Shown here in pieces: positions 53,464-64,000 of a DNA stretch of 64,000 nt (the first letter of the stretch is position 1; every line of letters starts with the position of its first letter). This DNA comes from Prillingera fragicola (taxonomy: Eukaryota > Basidiomycota > Tremellomycetes > Trichosporonales > Trichosporonaceae): positions 3,162,001 through 3,226,000 of the forward strand of contig BEDY01000001.1 in NCBI GenBank assembly GCA_002335605.1. The letters run 5' to 3'. A program made the translations under genes and the position numbers. The notes below the pieces were generated by a model that worked only from the letters and a program-made list of their open reading frames with translations, was not told where the DNA came from and made no database searches.

Positions 53464-55594
53464 CTACTGCTGCTGCGGCTGCGCCTGGGGCGGCGGCGCG
53501 TCAAAGTGTGGGCCGGGGATGGGCGGGCCAGGCGATGTGTGCGTGTTGGGCGGCTCGGTCGGCGAGGTGGCCACGGCTGCGCCGGCGCCTGCCGCACCGG
53601 CAGCACCCATTGGCGCGGCAGTGCGAACCGGTGATGGCGACGTGGCGGCCGCGGGGGCGATACCCGCTGTCGCCGGCGTCGAGCTCGTGGGTGTCCCCGA
53701 CCCAGCGGTCGAGGGGCCCGGGATGCGGTCGCCAAAGATGAACTTTTGGACCAAGGCCTCGAGCTCGTCGACATTCTTCGGCAGGTTGTCCGGATCAATC
53801 AGGGGCATCCACTTTTCGCCCACGGGCTGGAAGAAGCGGGGCTTGGGTGCGGGCTCGCCTGCGGCCTCACGCTGGGCGCGGAGGTCGCGCTGGTGCTCTT
53901 CGACTGCCGACTTGGCCTCTTGCGCGCCAGTCATGTCCGAAATCTTGATCGCCTTGGTGAGGTCCGACCACAGCCGCCTCGACTCGTACTCTTCCTGCTC
54001 AGACTCGGGGAGAACCGACTTGGGCGCCTGGTGGCACTCGGCAGCGTCAAAGAGGCAAGACTTCTTGCCCTTCTTGTCCGAATACTCGATCGCGCCACTC
54101 CACATGCCCGAAATACTGCCAGCCTCGCTCCTGTTCGGTCCCTTTACGCTGCCTGCAATCATGTTGTAGCCTCCAGAGATCCAGCCCTTGGTCTTGAAAT
54201 CAACCTCGCAAGTGTAGCCCGTCGTGTCGTTTCGGATCGTACTCAGGTCGCCAAGCTCGAGAATCATCTTGCCAAACAGAATGCCGCGCGCGTATGTGTT
54301 GGGCATGGAGATCTGGTACTCGCCGTCCTCGGGGCGGTGAAGCAGGCGGATACGGTCCTCGCCTTCCATAATGGTCGCAGCCGAGTTGCCAAGGAACTTT
54401 GACTTTGGCTTGAGCTCTCCAGTGATAAACAGACCCTTTTGCGGCGCAACGTAGAAAAAGGCAGAGATGGGCGGGTGGTGCGAAACCTGCTCGGCTACAT
54501 AGTAGCCCTTGGAACCATCGTCATAGTGGTAAGCACAGCGAAAGAACTCGTTGAGTACAGGGTTGTAAGGCTTCTTGACGCTAAGACGGTCAGTAACTAG
54601 TCTGATCGATAGCCGTGCCATGGATCCGCGCAGAGCTTCTCGCTCCTGCATCGTATCACTCACCCTCGAGGCTTAATGTGCCAGCCAGAGAGATAGAACG
54701 CCATAACCTTCATGAATCGGTCCTTGGGGTCGTCCAGGCCCTCGACGCTGCGGGGTCAGCAAAAGTCGAGAAAGCAAGATCCGTCCAGCCACGCGACAGT
54801 CTGGAAGCTCTGGTCCACGCCACACGGACGCAGAAGCGCGCCTGAAGTATTGCGACCACATCGCCGGATCCGACAACCACGCCAGAAGCTAGAGCCCGAT
54901 GCTCAAAGCCGTCCGTAGTAGGCTGGGCCGCTGCACCTGTTGGCCGCACCGAAGGCCGCCGCTGCTTCTCTTCTCGGCCATGGCTCGCCGCTCGACTACA
55001 ACCTGCCGCTGATCCGCAAACACTCCATCAGAACAAGACGTACCCAAAGATAAGGTCCGGGTGGGAAAAGAAGTCGGTGACGCGCTCGAGGAGCGAACGT
55101 GGCTCGAGGACAAAGGTCGGGAGGGCGATTTTGGACAGGTCCATGCCCGGGCGCACTGGACGGCGTCAGCATCAATGCCAATGTAGAGCTCGGCAAGTCG
55201 GGCCTGCGGAGACGTGCTGCGCTGGGACACCGCGGAAGCTCCTCCTCAACTAGGCGGTTGTTAGTGGCGGCCAAAGCACGCCGTGGAGCACGCCGAGCAC
55301 GGTGACTGGCACTTGCCGCCACCGGCACGACATTGCCCAGTGACGGCTCGCCAAGATGCCTAACCACCCCCGCCAACGCTAACGACACCGTTCGTCGCAC
55401 CCAGACACGTTGGAGCGGCACTCACATTGTGAAATCAGCGCCATAAGAATGTTGCCCTCGTCCTTGTCGAGTGTGGAAGTGTCGGCCTCACGGCCGTCGG
55501 GCTCACCGGCGCCATCGTTTGTGGGCACGTAGCTGGCCCGGCGCGACCGCGAGCTGAGCGAGAGGCTCTCGATGCCGTGTGAGAGGAGGCCCAT
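53464..55594 (-). CDS. oxysterol-binding protein (OSH/KES1 class)
   Basis: Model: complement(53464-54580, 54664-54747, 55044-55155, 55426-55594), 493 aa. ORD proteins exchange sterol and PI4P at membrane contacts. The lid and core start at [20 protein letters not shown], then [20 protein letters not shown]. The fingerprint [13 protein letters not shown] is complete, and [20 protein letters not shown] and [20 protein letters not shown] follow. The C-terminus has [15 protein letters not shown] and then ~110 residues of Ala/Pro/Gln tail. There is no PH or ankyrin domain, so it is a short-type OSH. Introns 1 and 2 are 270 and 296 nt, long for this genome. Confidence 0.93.
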
Positions 55595-56349
55595 GCTGGC
55601 GTTGCTTGGGCGGCGGGTGGGGCTGGGTGCGGAAGTGGGCGAAGGTGGGGAGAAGGGGGAGATGCAGTTGCCAGTGTCCCGAGAATTTTATATGCTGCGT
55701 CGCGATGCACAAGCTGGGTTGTGTGTGTCGAGTGTGAGGGTGATGTGCAAGAAGCCAGTTGTCGAGAGAGTAAAATGTGGATGGATACGGTGGGATGCGA
55801 GGGAAGGAAGGGGGTGACGAAATCGCCGACTCCACGCCACGGCAAAATTCAATCAGGTGGCGATTACGAGCAGGCCGTGACCAAGGAGGAGGGATGGCAG
55901 GTAGACTGCGTCAAGGATGCCCAAGTTGAGAGACTGTCCAAAGGGGATGGATGTGTGGGTTGTAGAGTGCAAACAGGAGGACGAAGAGTTGTCATGCATT
56001 GTCCACTTGCTGCTGCCTGCCAAAGAAACGTGCCAGACTCGCTCCCCCACTGCCAAGCACACTGCTCACCGTAGAGCAAGGTGTTCCTGGCCGAGGCCAC
56101 CCCAGCGGTCGTCGGCCGGGGCCGGGGGTGGTCTGCGTCATCGGCATCATGACGCACCAGGGCACACAGGCCCCAGGGCCCACCGGGGGAGAGTACGAGT
56201 GCCTTGTCGCTCATCAGCGCCACAGCCACCATAGTTTCAAATACACTTCGACGCGTGCAAGTCCCTGAGATTAGAACAGCAGCTATACATCTGTGAATCC
56301 TAATCAATCCTAATCAATCCTAATCTATCCTTTTCAGTCTTCGGCAGCA
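55595..56349. other. 755-bp interval, OSBP upstream and VIP1 3' flank
   Basis: No gene is supported. It contains the OSBP promoter region and a short tandem repeat just beyond the VIP1 stop codon, annotated separately. Confidence 0.5.
56296..56330. repeat. 10-bp tandem repeat TAATCAATCC x3
   Basis: Copies begin at 56301, 56311 and 56321 (the last reads TAATCTATCC), with a partial AATCC before. The period is exactly 10 bp. It sits 20 bp beyond the VIP1 stop codon, probably within its 3' UTR. Confidence 0.85.
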
Positions 56350-59300
56350 CTACCATCCGGCATCACTCGCAGTAGACCGGTGACTGCTGGCACTGCTCAG
56401 CACACGCGGCGTATCCTCACCAGCACGTGTAAGCGACAACGGAAGCACGGCTTCGTCGTGAATAGCCTTTTTCAGGTACACTTCGTCGCCCTACACAGTC
56501 AGTGATCGCCCTTGCAAACAACTCACCTCGAGCGGCGTCGTCGAAAACGTCAGACCCTTGCCAAAGTGCTTGCTGAGACACTTTTCAGCCACCGCCCAGT
56601 CGACGTGCATCGTGAGCTTTTTACGCGGCTGCACCGTAAGGCTGTGGCGCTGGCACTGTCAGCAACATGTTCATCTCGTCGACGCCAGTACCCACCGCAT
56701 CAACGTTGCTGTCCAGCACGGCGGGCGAGTGCGCACCCTCGCTGATGGACAAGCGAATGGAAAAGTCCTTGTGCGAGCCGCCCATACCCGAGGCCTTCTC
56801 CCACAGCTCAATCGTGACGTGCGAGCAGTAGTCGAGCTCGGGGATGCGCAGGTTGGTGAATGGCAGGCCGGACGCAAGAAGGAGGTGCACAAAGGTCGTA
56901 ATGTGCGACTCCTTGCTACCCTGGTCAGCCACATACTGGCACAGATCACGTACGTAAAGTAAAAGCACGCCAGACTCTTGCCAGTCGTCTTTGCCTCGTC
57001 GAGATCTTGCCACACCTTGCGCAGCAGCGGCAAGCTCGTAAGCACACCAATCTCTTCCTTTGCCTCGGCGTCAAAGCCATACTCTTGCGGCGCGACAAGG
57101 TCAAAGAGCGCCTTGGCACGGCCGTAGAGCTCGTGCAAGCGACGGTCTTGGTGCTCGGCGCCGGCCCGCGACGAGAGGCCCTTGCCCTCGGGGTCAAACA
57201 CTGCAAACAAAAAGTTGCGGTTGTGCAGCGCATCATACTTGAGCGAGTCGTAGAGCTCGGAAACACGCGAAGGGTCAAACTTTTCCTGCTTGACGCCAAC
57301 CCAGTCCTCAAAGATCTTCTCCCAGCGCTCGCGGAACAGCCAGGGAGAGTCACCAGAGCACCAGCGCTGCTGGGGGATACGCTCGACGTTGCCATTCTCA
57401 TAGTTGGCCCGCATAATAGCTCGCAGTTCGGTGAGCTGCGAGATAACCTCCTTGACGACCTCGACGGGCTCTTTTTTGAACGACTTGGGCCAGGCGAGGT
57501 CGGAACGCTTCTCAGTCTCACCGGAGCGCAAGAGAATCTTGAGCTTCTTCTTCGCCTCGGTCATCTTCTCCTTGCCGGCATTGTTGTCGTCGAGCAGATC
57601 ACGGCGCTGGATGAGGTGCGAGATTTGCGGGCCGTTGAGCTCAGGCGTACCACCGGCGGTACGGGGCGTGCCGGCCGAAGACTGGGCCTGGGATCCCTCG
57701 ACGCCCAGCAGGGCGTGCGCAAAGATCTGGGCAGTGTTGATGACACGGCGCTCGGACGAGGTGTAAATCTTGACGTTGGACAGCACGTCCTTGTTCATGA
57801 TCATAATGTCCTTTTTGAACGCGTCTCCGAGGTCGCGGGACTGGTAGCGCGCCGAGTGGGTGCTCTCGCCACCCCACTTGACGACCAGCTGCATCTTCTC
57901 CAGACCATCGGGAATGCCGTACGTGCCCGACTCTCCGCTGAGCACGGCACGCATGTCGGGAGTGCGGGGAACAGAAGCCAAGGGATCGACAGGCGCAGGC
58001 TGCCCAGCAGGGGCGTTGCCAACGCTACCGCGCTTGAGCCAGTCGTCGACACGCTTCTTGCTCTCAGTCTCTGTGAGCTCACCCTCGTCGTCAGAGCCGC
58101 CCTTGTCCTTCTTGTCCTTCTTGTCCTTCTTGTCCTTCTTGTCCTTCTTGTCCTTCTTCTCCTTGGTCGTGTCGTCGCCCTCGGCCTTCTTCTTGGCAAA
58201 GCTGGGCTTGAGCTGAGCCTTGGTGCCAGGGAGAGCCATCTTCTTGCCGAGCACCTCACGGAGCTGGGCAAGCTTGGTAACAATCTCGGGAGGGATACCC
58301 TCAGTCTTCTCGGCCTCTTCAGCTGCAAGAAGAATGTAGTTGAGCTGGCGGGGGTCACGGAGGATAATCTCTTCGCGGTGGCCTCGGAGAAGAGCAAGGA
58401 AGGGCTGAGCCCACGGCTCGTGGGCGGGGAATGAAAACTTGAGCTTCATCTTGGGAGTGCGGTCAGCATGACGGAGGATGGTGACGGTGGCACGAAGCGT
58501 CGAGGTAGACGACGGCACAGACTCGGGAGGAGGCATGAGTGCAGCCTTGGGACTGAGCGCACTCTTGCGGTCACGGGCCATCTGGCAAATGTTGGACAGA
58601 ATCTCGGCGGCCTTGTCGTAGTAGGCCTGGTTGCCCTTGACAAACGACCAGCCGTTAACGTCAATAACCATGCTGCGGTCACCGCAGCGCAACAGGTCAA
58701 AGCCGCACACGCGCTGGCCAAACGCCTCGACAACGTCACGAGCATAGTTTTCCTCCTCGGTTGAAAGCATGGTGATGAATCGGGTCTCCTTGCCGTCGGC
58801 GTTACGTTGCACAAGACCGTCAACAACGGGCGACTTGCGGGTCTCGGCGTGCGAAAACTCGGGGCCAATGGTGTAGACTTTGACGTCCTCGGCGTTGTCG
58901 ACGTTGATAAACTCCTCGTAAATGAACGAACCAACCGTGCGGGGGTGGTACATCGTAGGGTCATAGTCACTCGACTTGTTGCCGACCTTGCGGAACAGGC
59001 GACGACCGCCTCCACCACGGTAGTAGATGTAGACGTTGTGGTCCTCACCGTCAACTGGTTTCTCAACAAAGGGCTTTTCAATAACCTGGCCGTCGACGAT
59101 AATAGCGTCGCCGTCGGCACGCAGGATAACCTCACGCGCCCGGGGCACCGGGTCCTTTTGCATCTTGCCCTTCCAGCGTTCGGGGACAACGACGGGATCC
59201 CACGAATCCTCGTCCTTGCACTTGTGACCGGGGAGTACAAGGCCGAGCTCCCGACGCAAGCGCTGACGAAGCAGCTTGGGAACACGAGGACCTCCGTCAC

Positions 59301-60017
59301 GGTTAATCTCGGCTCGGTTGGGAGTAGGGACACCAATGTGATCAAGTATGGCTAAAACCAATCGGCGGTCCCAGAGCAGGCTCTGCATGGCCAGCGAGTT
59401 GATAGAGATGGGAGGAAGACGGTTGGGAATTTGCGTATAGGCAAGAGCCTTGGGAAGGGGAAAGTCGGTAGAGAAGAAGGAGATGAGGACGTCGCACTGG
59501 GGCCAGTGGTTAATGTCTTGAAATGTCAGCCAGGACTTGGGACCATCGAGCAAGCCACCCAAAACAATGGGGCCTTACTCCACCGATGACAGCCTGCCAA
59601 GCACATAGAGCACAGAGCTTTCGTCCAGATGACAATGCCGGTGCAAAGCTATGTGCATGACACACACAGTCACGGCGGTGTGAGGCGGCTGTGCAGCTCA
59701 TCGCTCATCGCTCGCCGGATCGCACGTGCTCACTCACCTTCCTCGAGAATGACAACGTCTCCAAAGATCTTGACGTCGACGGCGCCACCTTCAATCTCGA
59801 CCAGGCGAGTGATAATCTCGCGCATGGCCTTGGAGCGAGCCTTGACGTCCATGGCACACACGCCGACCATGACTGGCGGCTGCTTCAAGTTCTTGTTGGT
59901 GGAGGCTTGACCTGGCATCCTGGTTGGCGATCCTGGGGGGTTTGGGGAGCCACTCCCGGTGCGTGGTCCTGTAGAAACGACACGTCCAGGCGCTGGGGAG
60001 CGCAGGGGACCGGACAT
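56350..60017 (-). CDS. inositol hexakisphosphate/diphosphoinositol kinase VIP1 (PPIP5K/Asp1)
   Basis: Model: complement(56350-56490, 56527-56655, 56696-56915, 56954-59516, 59738-60017), 1110 aa. The enzyme makes 1-InsP7 via an N-terminal ATP-grasp kinase and carries a histidine-acid-phosphatase-like domain. Visible in order: PPVMVGVCAMDVKARSKAMR, DINHWPQCDVLISFFSTDFP, FVEKPVDGEDHNVYIYYRGG, CGFDLLRCGDRSMVIDVNGW and, near residue 441, the phosphatase motif ILRHADRTPK. A KDK-repeat insert follows. Later blocks are FYFTKESHITTFVHLLLASG and LDSNVDACQRHSLTVQPRKK. Exon joins were chosen so these motifs are continuous; the 221-nt first intron ends in AAG. The gene is divergent from the ATX10-like gene over 244 bp. 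Confidence 0.93.
58095..58165 (-). repeat. 9-bp tandem repeat coding for KDK units in VIP1
   Basis: On the plus strand CTTCTTGTC repeats about seven times, giving KKDKKDKKDK on the coding strand between EGDDTTKEKKD and KGGSDDEGE. It lies in an insert of the phosphatase-like domain and stays in frame. Confidence 0.9.
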
Positions 60018-60261
60018 TGTCTTTGAGGAGATATGTACAGGAGGGAGGTCGGAGTGGGGAGATGTAGCAATGTTGATAGGGCGTCTGATGAACGGAAAAG
60101 ACGGAACAGGAACCAACAGCCAGCAGCACGTCACCAAAGGCAGTGTGTGGGGTCTCCACACAGAAAGGCCACCACTGCCAAAATGTCTGAACATGATGGA
60201 CCCAGGTGCGCAGGATCGACCTTCCTCCACTTGTCTCCTCCCTGCTCGATTTATTTTAATC

Positions 60262-62140
60262 ATGGACATTGCATCAGCGCAGCGCGCACTGGTCGACTCG
60301 AAAGCAAGCTTGGCAACAGAATCTGCTTGTCGGGCAGCGACTGAGACTCTCGACGAGGCAGCACGATTTGTTGGCAAGAATCTTGGCAACAGGTGAGTGG
60401 AAGAAGCCAACCGTTGCACAGACCTTGCATGCAAATGCCACGGCGCCGCAGCACGGAACATCTCTGGAAGGGAACAACCATATGATAGGTATTGACGCAA
60501 TTATTCAGGTCAGAGATTCTCAACTCGTTCGAGTCAGAGACTGGAACCTCGCTTTGGTCGCAGCTGGGCAAGCTCTGGCCCGCCGTGGCAGATGGTCTGA
60601 ACCCTTCTCCCAGCAATAAGGCAAGCGGATCACGAGCAACAAGTGAAGGCACCATTGCAGCGCTCGCCGTTGCTGCCGCACGATTGGAACGCAACCTCGT
60701 CGCCGGCGTCTTCGAGTACCAGGAGCAGGCTCGGTGAGCCCAGCCATGCAGCTTCATCGCTGACAGAGTAGTGCGCACGAACCTGATGTCAGGCGTCTGA
60801 TTTTCCATGTGACGACATTTGTGCGCATTGAGGAGCCAGAGTGTGAGTGACGATGGTGTGTGTGGTAGCTGACTCCAAGTCTTCATGCTCCAGGCTGTGC
60901 TGGCGCAGTTGCTGTCAAATCTTGTGTCGCCTACGGGTGATCCTGGATCGGAGGAGCTCGCGGATGCCCAGCTTGAGCTCTACCTTTCTGGAAACCGCGA
61001 GGAGGACGTTGTCATGTGAGTTGTGTGGTCCGATCTGTGCTGACCACTAGCCGTCTTCTTGATTCGCGCGACGCACGCACGAACAATGCCACCCTCCATC
61101 TCATTAATAATCTGACACAAGACAATGGCCGATTGTACGTCCAGAGTTGTCTACACTCTACTGATACAAACAGGAGCACACTCTTGTCACCCGTCGGCGT
61201 GCGATGGCTGGCGCAGCTTTTGGGACGCATGGACGACTGGCTCGACGCCGAAGACGGACGTTTTGAGCTGGCCGCACGCCTCTTTACTCGTCTTATTGAC
61301 GCCGAGCTGCAAGGCAAACTCTGGGATGCCCTATCGGCATCTGAAGAGCCTGTCACTCCGAGTCAGACAACGCTACTCAAGCTCGTCGACTCGGCTCTTG
61401 CATCCAGCGGACCTGACCATGCCAACCCCGACCCTTCCCCCAACGCCTTCATCCTTCCTGCCTGGCAGTCCCTGGCCACGTACGCCGCGACGTCTATGCG
61501 GTCTGGCATTGACGACGGACGGTTGCCAAAGGTGCTCGCAGCTTTGGTTCTCGCCACGGAAGCTCTATCAGCCATCGCCCTTGCAGCCCAGGAGCGAGGA
61601 GACATCTCCAAGCGCGACAATACTATTGTGGAAGTCGGCGGTGACGAGGCACTGGTTGCATCCATGAAGGGACGAGGGGAGGGTAAGAGTGTCATCCCCT
61701 CGCTCGTTGAACTGCTCAAGGAGAGTGCCACCTTCTTGCCCCGTGTCAAGCCTGGAGAGAAGGAGCCGGAAACTGCTCTCCCTTTCGCGAACGTCAAGCG
61801 TGACCTTGTGCGCCTCATCGGAGTCCTCGCTTACGACGACATTGGGTTTGGTGACGCCCTCCGTGAAGCGGGAGGTGTTGAGTTGGTGCTCAGCTTGTGT
61901 GAGACAGACGACAGGAATCCTTGTAAGTGGCCCACCCGGCTGTTCTGGAACAACACTGATTCCACAGATCTCCGCGAGCATGCACTGCTGGCAGTGCGCA
62001 ACCTCATGACCGGCAACCCAGCCAACCAGGAGATCATCAAGCAGCTCGACCCTCTCGGTGTCGTGGGCGATGATGGCGAGCTTCTCCCCCTCCCAGAGAA
62101 GATGAGGAAGGGTGCCGCCTCCATGGCGGGCCAGCCGTAG
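60262..62140 (+). CDS. ataxin-10 domain protein (COPB/ATX10-like)
   Basis: Seven exons, 60262-60392, 60509-60733, 60772-60842, 60880-61015, 61051-61134, 61174-61922 and 61968-62140, give 522 aa. The protein is an all-helical, armadillo-like repeat. The C-terminal ataxin-10 signature is AGGVELVLSLCETDDRNPYL then REHALLAVRNLMTGNPANQE, across the last intron. Fungal relatives have proposed roles in cytokinesis, which is family knowledge rather than seen here. The third intron (60843-60879) uses an AAG acceptor and the second ends in a TAG that skips an earlier CAG. Start MDIASAQRALVDSKASL. Confidence 0.88.
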
Positions 62141-62357
62141 TATGATCGCGCGGCTTTGATGAACTATGCATCATCCTGTGGTCCTTGCAGTGTCTCAGCC
62201 CCAGGCCATTGATCAGTCGTAGAAAGTCGGTAACCAGCACCTAATTGCCGCCGGTTATCTCCATTCCCACCCCAGCAACCTCCACCTTCTTCTCCAGGTA
62301 CCCCACTCCCATAACAACCGCCCAGCCGCTGGTCCTCGTCTTTCCTCTCTGCATCTC

Positions 62358-64000
62358 ATGGCCATGCCTCTCCGCCCCGCCTTGTCCCCAGTTACATTCG
62401 CCAGAATGCGTCCCAAGCCATCCACGCCTGCCGGTCGCCTCATGGCCGTCCAGCGACACTTGTCCGTCTCCGCCAAAGCCACCAACGGGGGAGGTGCCGC
62501 CGCTGCCAAGGCCGGTGGCTCTGCGCAGACGACCGACATTGGAACGGTCAGCTACACCACCTCGGGCACCACGCGTGTGTTCAAACTCGAACGGCCTAAA
62601 CAGCTCAATGCGCTTGACGAGCCTATGATGGCGTCCATGACTGAGGCTGCCAAGGTCGGTGCCCACATCTCGGCGATCAAACGGGAGGAACAGATCGGCA
62701 CAGAGCGCTGACATGAGCAGAGCTGGCGGAACGACCCAGACGTCCAGCTTATCGTGGGCACGGGCGACGACAGGGCCTTCTGTGCTGGCGGCGACGTCAA
62801 GAGTGAGACCTCTTAGGACAGCTCGAGCTAACCTCAGCCCTCGTGTGGAGCCGCAAGTCGCATGGACCATACTATGCCCTCGAATTCTTCCGCAAGGAGT
62901 TTGAGACTGACTGGGTCGTTGGAAGGACGGGCAAGACTTTTGTCGCAATGGTGGACGGTGTCTGGAGTATGTCGCCATGAGCATCTTCCACAGGACTGAC
63001 GCAATTAGTGGGTGGAGGCGCGGGCATCTCGATGAGCGCGCAGATCCGCGTAGCAACGCCTCGTACCATCTTTGCCATGCCTGAAGTCAAGATTGGGTAT
63101 GCCGCCGATGTGGCGAGCAGCTACTATCTCTCGCAGCTGGACGGGTACATTGGCGAGTGGCTCGCTGTCACAGGTCAGGAGCTGTGGGGCCGTGCCACAT
63201 AGTGAGTAGCTCCCAATGACATGACTGACAGGAAGCGATCTTGGCGTTGCGACTCATTACATTGACCACAAGTCGATTCCCACTCTCATGGACGAGCTCA
63301 AGGCGCTCAAGAACCCTACCGCCGAGTCGGTTGCTGATCTTGTCTCGTCCTACCAGCTTCCTCCGGGCGACCCCAGCGCTGCCCCTTCGTCCAAGGAGAG
63401 CCGTGACGGCCGCACCCCAATCACTGGTGAGATCCGCACCTTTCTCGACGCAACCTTCTCTCTCCCCTCTATCGGCGAGGTATACGCTGCCCTCCAAGCC
63501 GCAGAGAGCAGCTCCTCCCTGTCCCCAGAAGTCAAGACCTGGGCAGCAACCCAATGCACAATGATGGACGACCGCTCCCCGTCTGGCATGGCAGTAGCCC
63601 TAGAAAAGTACAAGCGTGCCCGCGCCACACGCCGCCTCGACGCGGCCCTCACCGACGACATGCTCGTCGCGACAGGATTTTGCGGGACCAACCGCCCCAC
63701 CGAGGACTTTACCACTGGCGTTACCCACCTGCTGCTCGAGAAGAAAAAGGGCCGCGCACCCTGGTCCCCCAACCTCGTCACGGACGCTGCCCTCTCCCCA
63801 GAGAAGATCACAAAGGCCTTCCTCGACCCCACCTCGGAGCACCTCAAGGAGTCGCCGCCTATGCGCTTCATCCCCAAACCCACCACACCGGCAGGCAGCC
63901 CAGACAGCACGTGGGGCAAGTTCCGCAAATTCGGCCTCCCCTCCGAGGCCGCCGTGCTCGCCGTGCTGAACCGCGGCGACGGCCCGGGGTCGGGTAAGGG
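62358..64000 (+). CDS. 3-hydroxyisobutyryl-CoA hydrolase (HIBCH; mS47 family), 3'-truncated
   Basis: Exons 62358-62654, 62721-62802, 62838-62966, 63009-63201 and 63236-64000 (no stop before the edge). The crotonase-fold HIBCH enzyme acts in mitochondrial valine breakdown; in fungi the orthologue is also the mitoribosomal protein mS47. A presequence-like start ([20 protein letters not shown]) precedes [17 protein letters not shown], the oxyanion block [29 protein letters not shown] and [20 protein letters not shown]. The long C-terminal part has [17 protein letters not shown]. The intron at 63202-63235 ends in AAG and bypasses a CAG that would give an in-frame stop. About 550 residues are visible, longer than the ~380-400 of animal HIBCH. 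Confidence 0.9.

Noticed and set aside
56916..56953. Alternative VIP1 splice using the CCAG/GACCAG acceptors
   Set aside because: These give a wrong frame or an 18-29 nt intron; the TAG acceptor yields the family motif YFTKESH with a normal 38-nt intron.
57007..58434. 475-codon open frame on the plus strand
   Set aside because: It is entirely antisense to the VIP1 exon, with Leu/Val-rich composition produced by the complement of Asp/Glu/Lys codons, and no domain.
60393..60508. Small extra exon within ATX10-like intron 1
   Set aside because: Every reading through it hits a stop or needs a 20-nt intron; the single 116-nt intron gives LGNRSEILNSFE in frame.
1..64000. Transposons, CRISPR arrays, secondary-metabolite clusters or viral insertions
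   Set aside because: No transposase, reverse transcriptase, long terminal or inverted repeats, or clustered biosynthetic genes were seen.

Overview
The window is nuclear DNA of a GC-rich, intron-rich, gene-dense fungus. Introns are mostly 31-60 nt with GTRNGT donors and a CTRAC branch site close to the acceptor. The gene repertoire includes a fungal-type LCL3 nuclease, SEC20 with a C-terminal RDEL signal, HOOK, VIP1/Asp1, ISA1 and complex I NDUFA12. These traits fit a basidiomycete yeast, most likely Tremellomycetes (Trichosporonales-like). That placement is inference; no rRNA or other marker gene is present. There are no bacterial operons, CRISPR arrays, viral genes or intact transposons.

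Layout, left to right: the 3' end of bL34m; a formin-type GBD/FH3 protein without FH2 (-); splicing factor SF3A1 (+); palmitoyl-protein thioesterase with a Gly-rich tail (-); a mitochondrial pyruvate carrier (+); a DenD-like SDR epimerase (+); an inositol/sugar MFS transporter (+); CTU2/NCS2 (+); an unknown membrane protein (+); a PLP2-type phosducin-like protein (-); a SET-domain methyltransferase (+); glutamate decarboxylase (+); two intron-containing tRNA-Met genes; a small Gln/Tyr-rich ORF; a CobW/ZNG1-type GTPase (-); an NFKBIL1-like J-domain protein (+); TRM2 (+); a tail-anchored protein (-); an alpha-arrestin (-); RPL10A/uL1 (-); a YbaK-type deacylase (+); a coiled-coil protein (-); ISA1 (-); a histidine-phosphatase family protein (+); mitochondrial RF1 (-); NDUFA12 (+); HOOK (+); bL28m (-) and bS6m (+); LCL3 (-) and SEC20 (+); an oxysterol-binding protein (-); VIP1 (-); an ataxin-10-like protein (+); and a 3-hydroxyisobutyryl-CoA hydrolase (mS47 family) that runs off the right edge.

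Exon models were built by hand by matching splice consensus to reading-frame continuity and family motifs. For every complete spliced gene the exon lengths sum to a multiple of three. Many neighbours are divergent pairs sharing 100-420 bp (SF3A1, PPT1/MPC, RPL10A/YbaK, MRF1/NDUFA12, bL28m/bS6m, LCL3/SEC20, VIP1/ATX10). Nuclear genes for mitochondrial function are frequent: bL34m, MPC, ISA1, MRF1, NDUFA12, bL28m, bS6m, LCL3, HIBCH/mS47.

I found no wholly new biological system; this is a largely housekeeping euchromatic segment. The most notable features concern gene architecture. They are a 5-nt microexon that completes a GTPase P-loop, further 8- and 14-nt exons, a start codon split by an intron, recurrent AAG 3' splice sites, two tRNA genes whose introns show a compensatory base-pair change, and a four-copy TATCCTATA array spaced about two helical turns apart.
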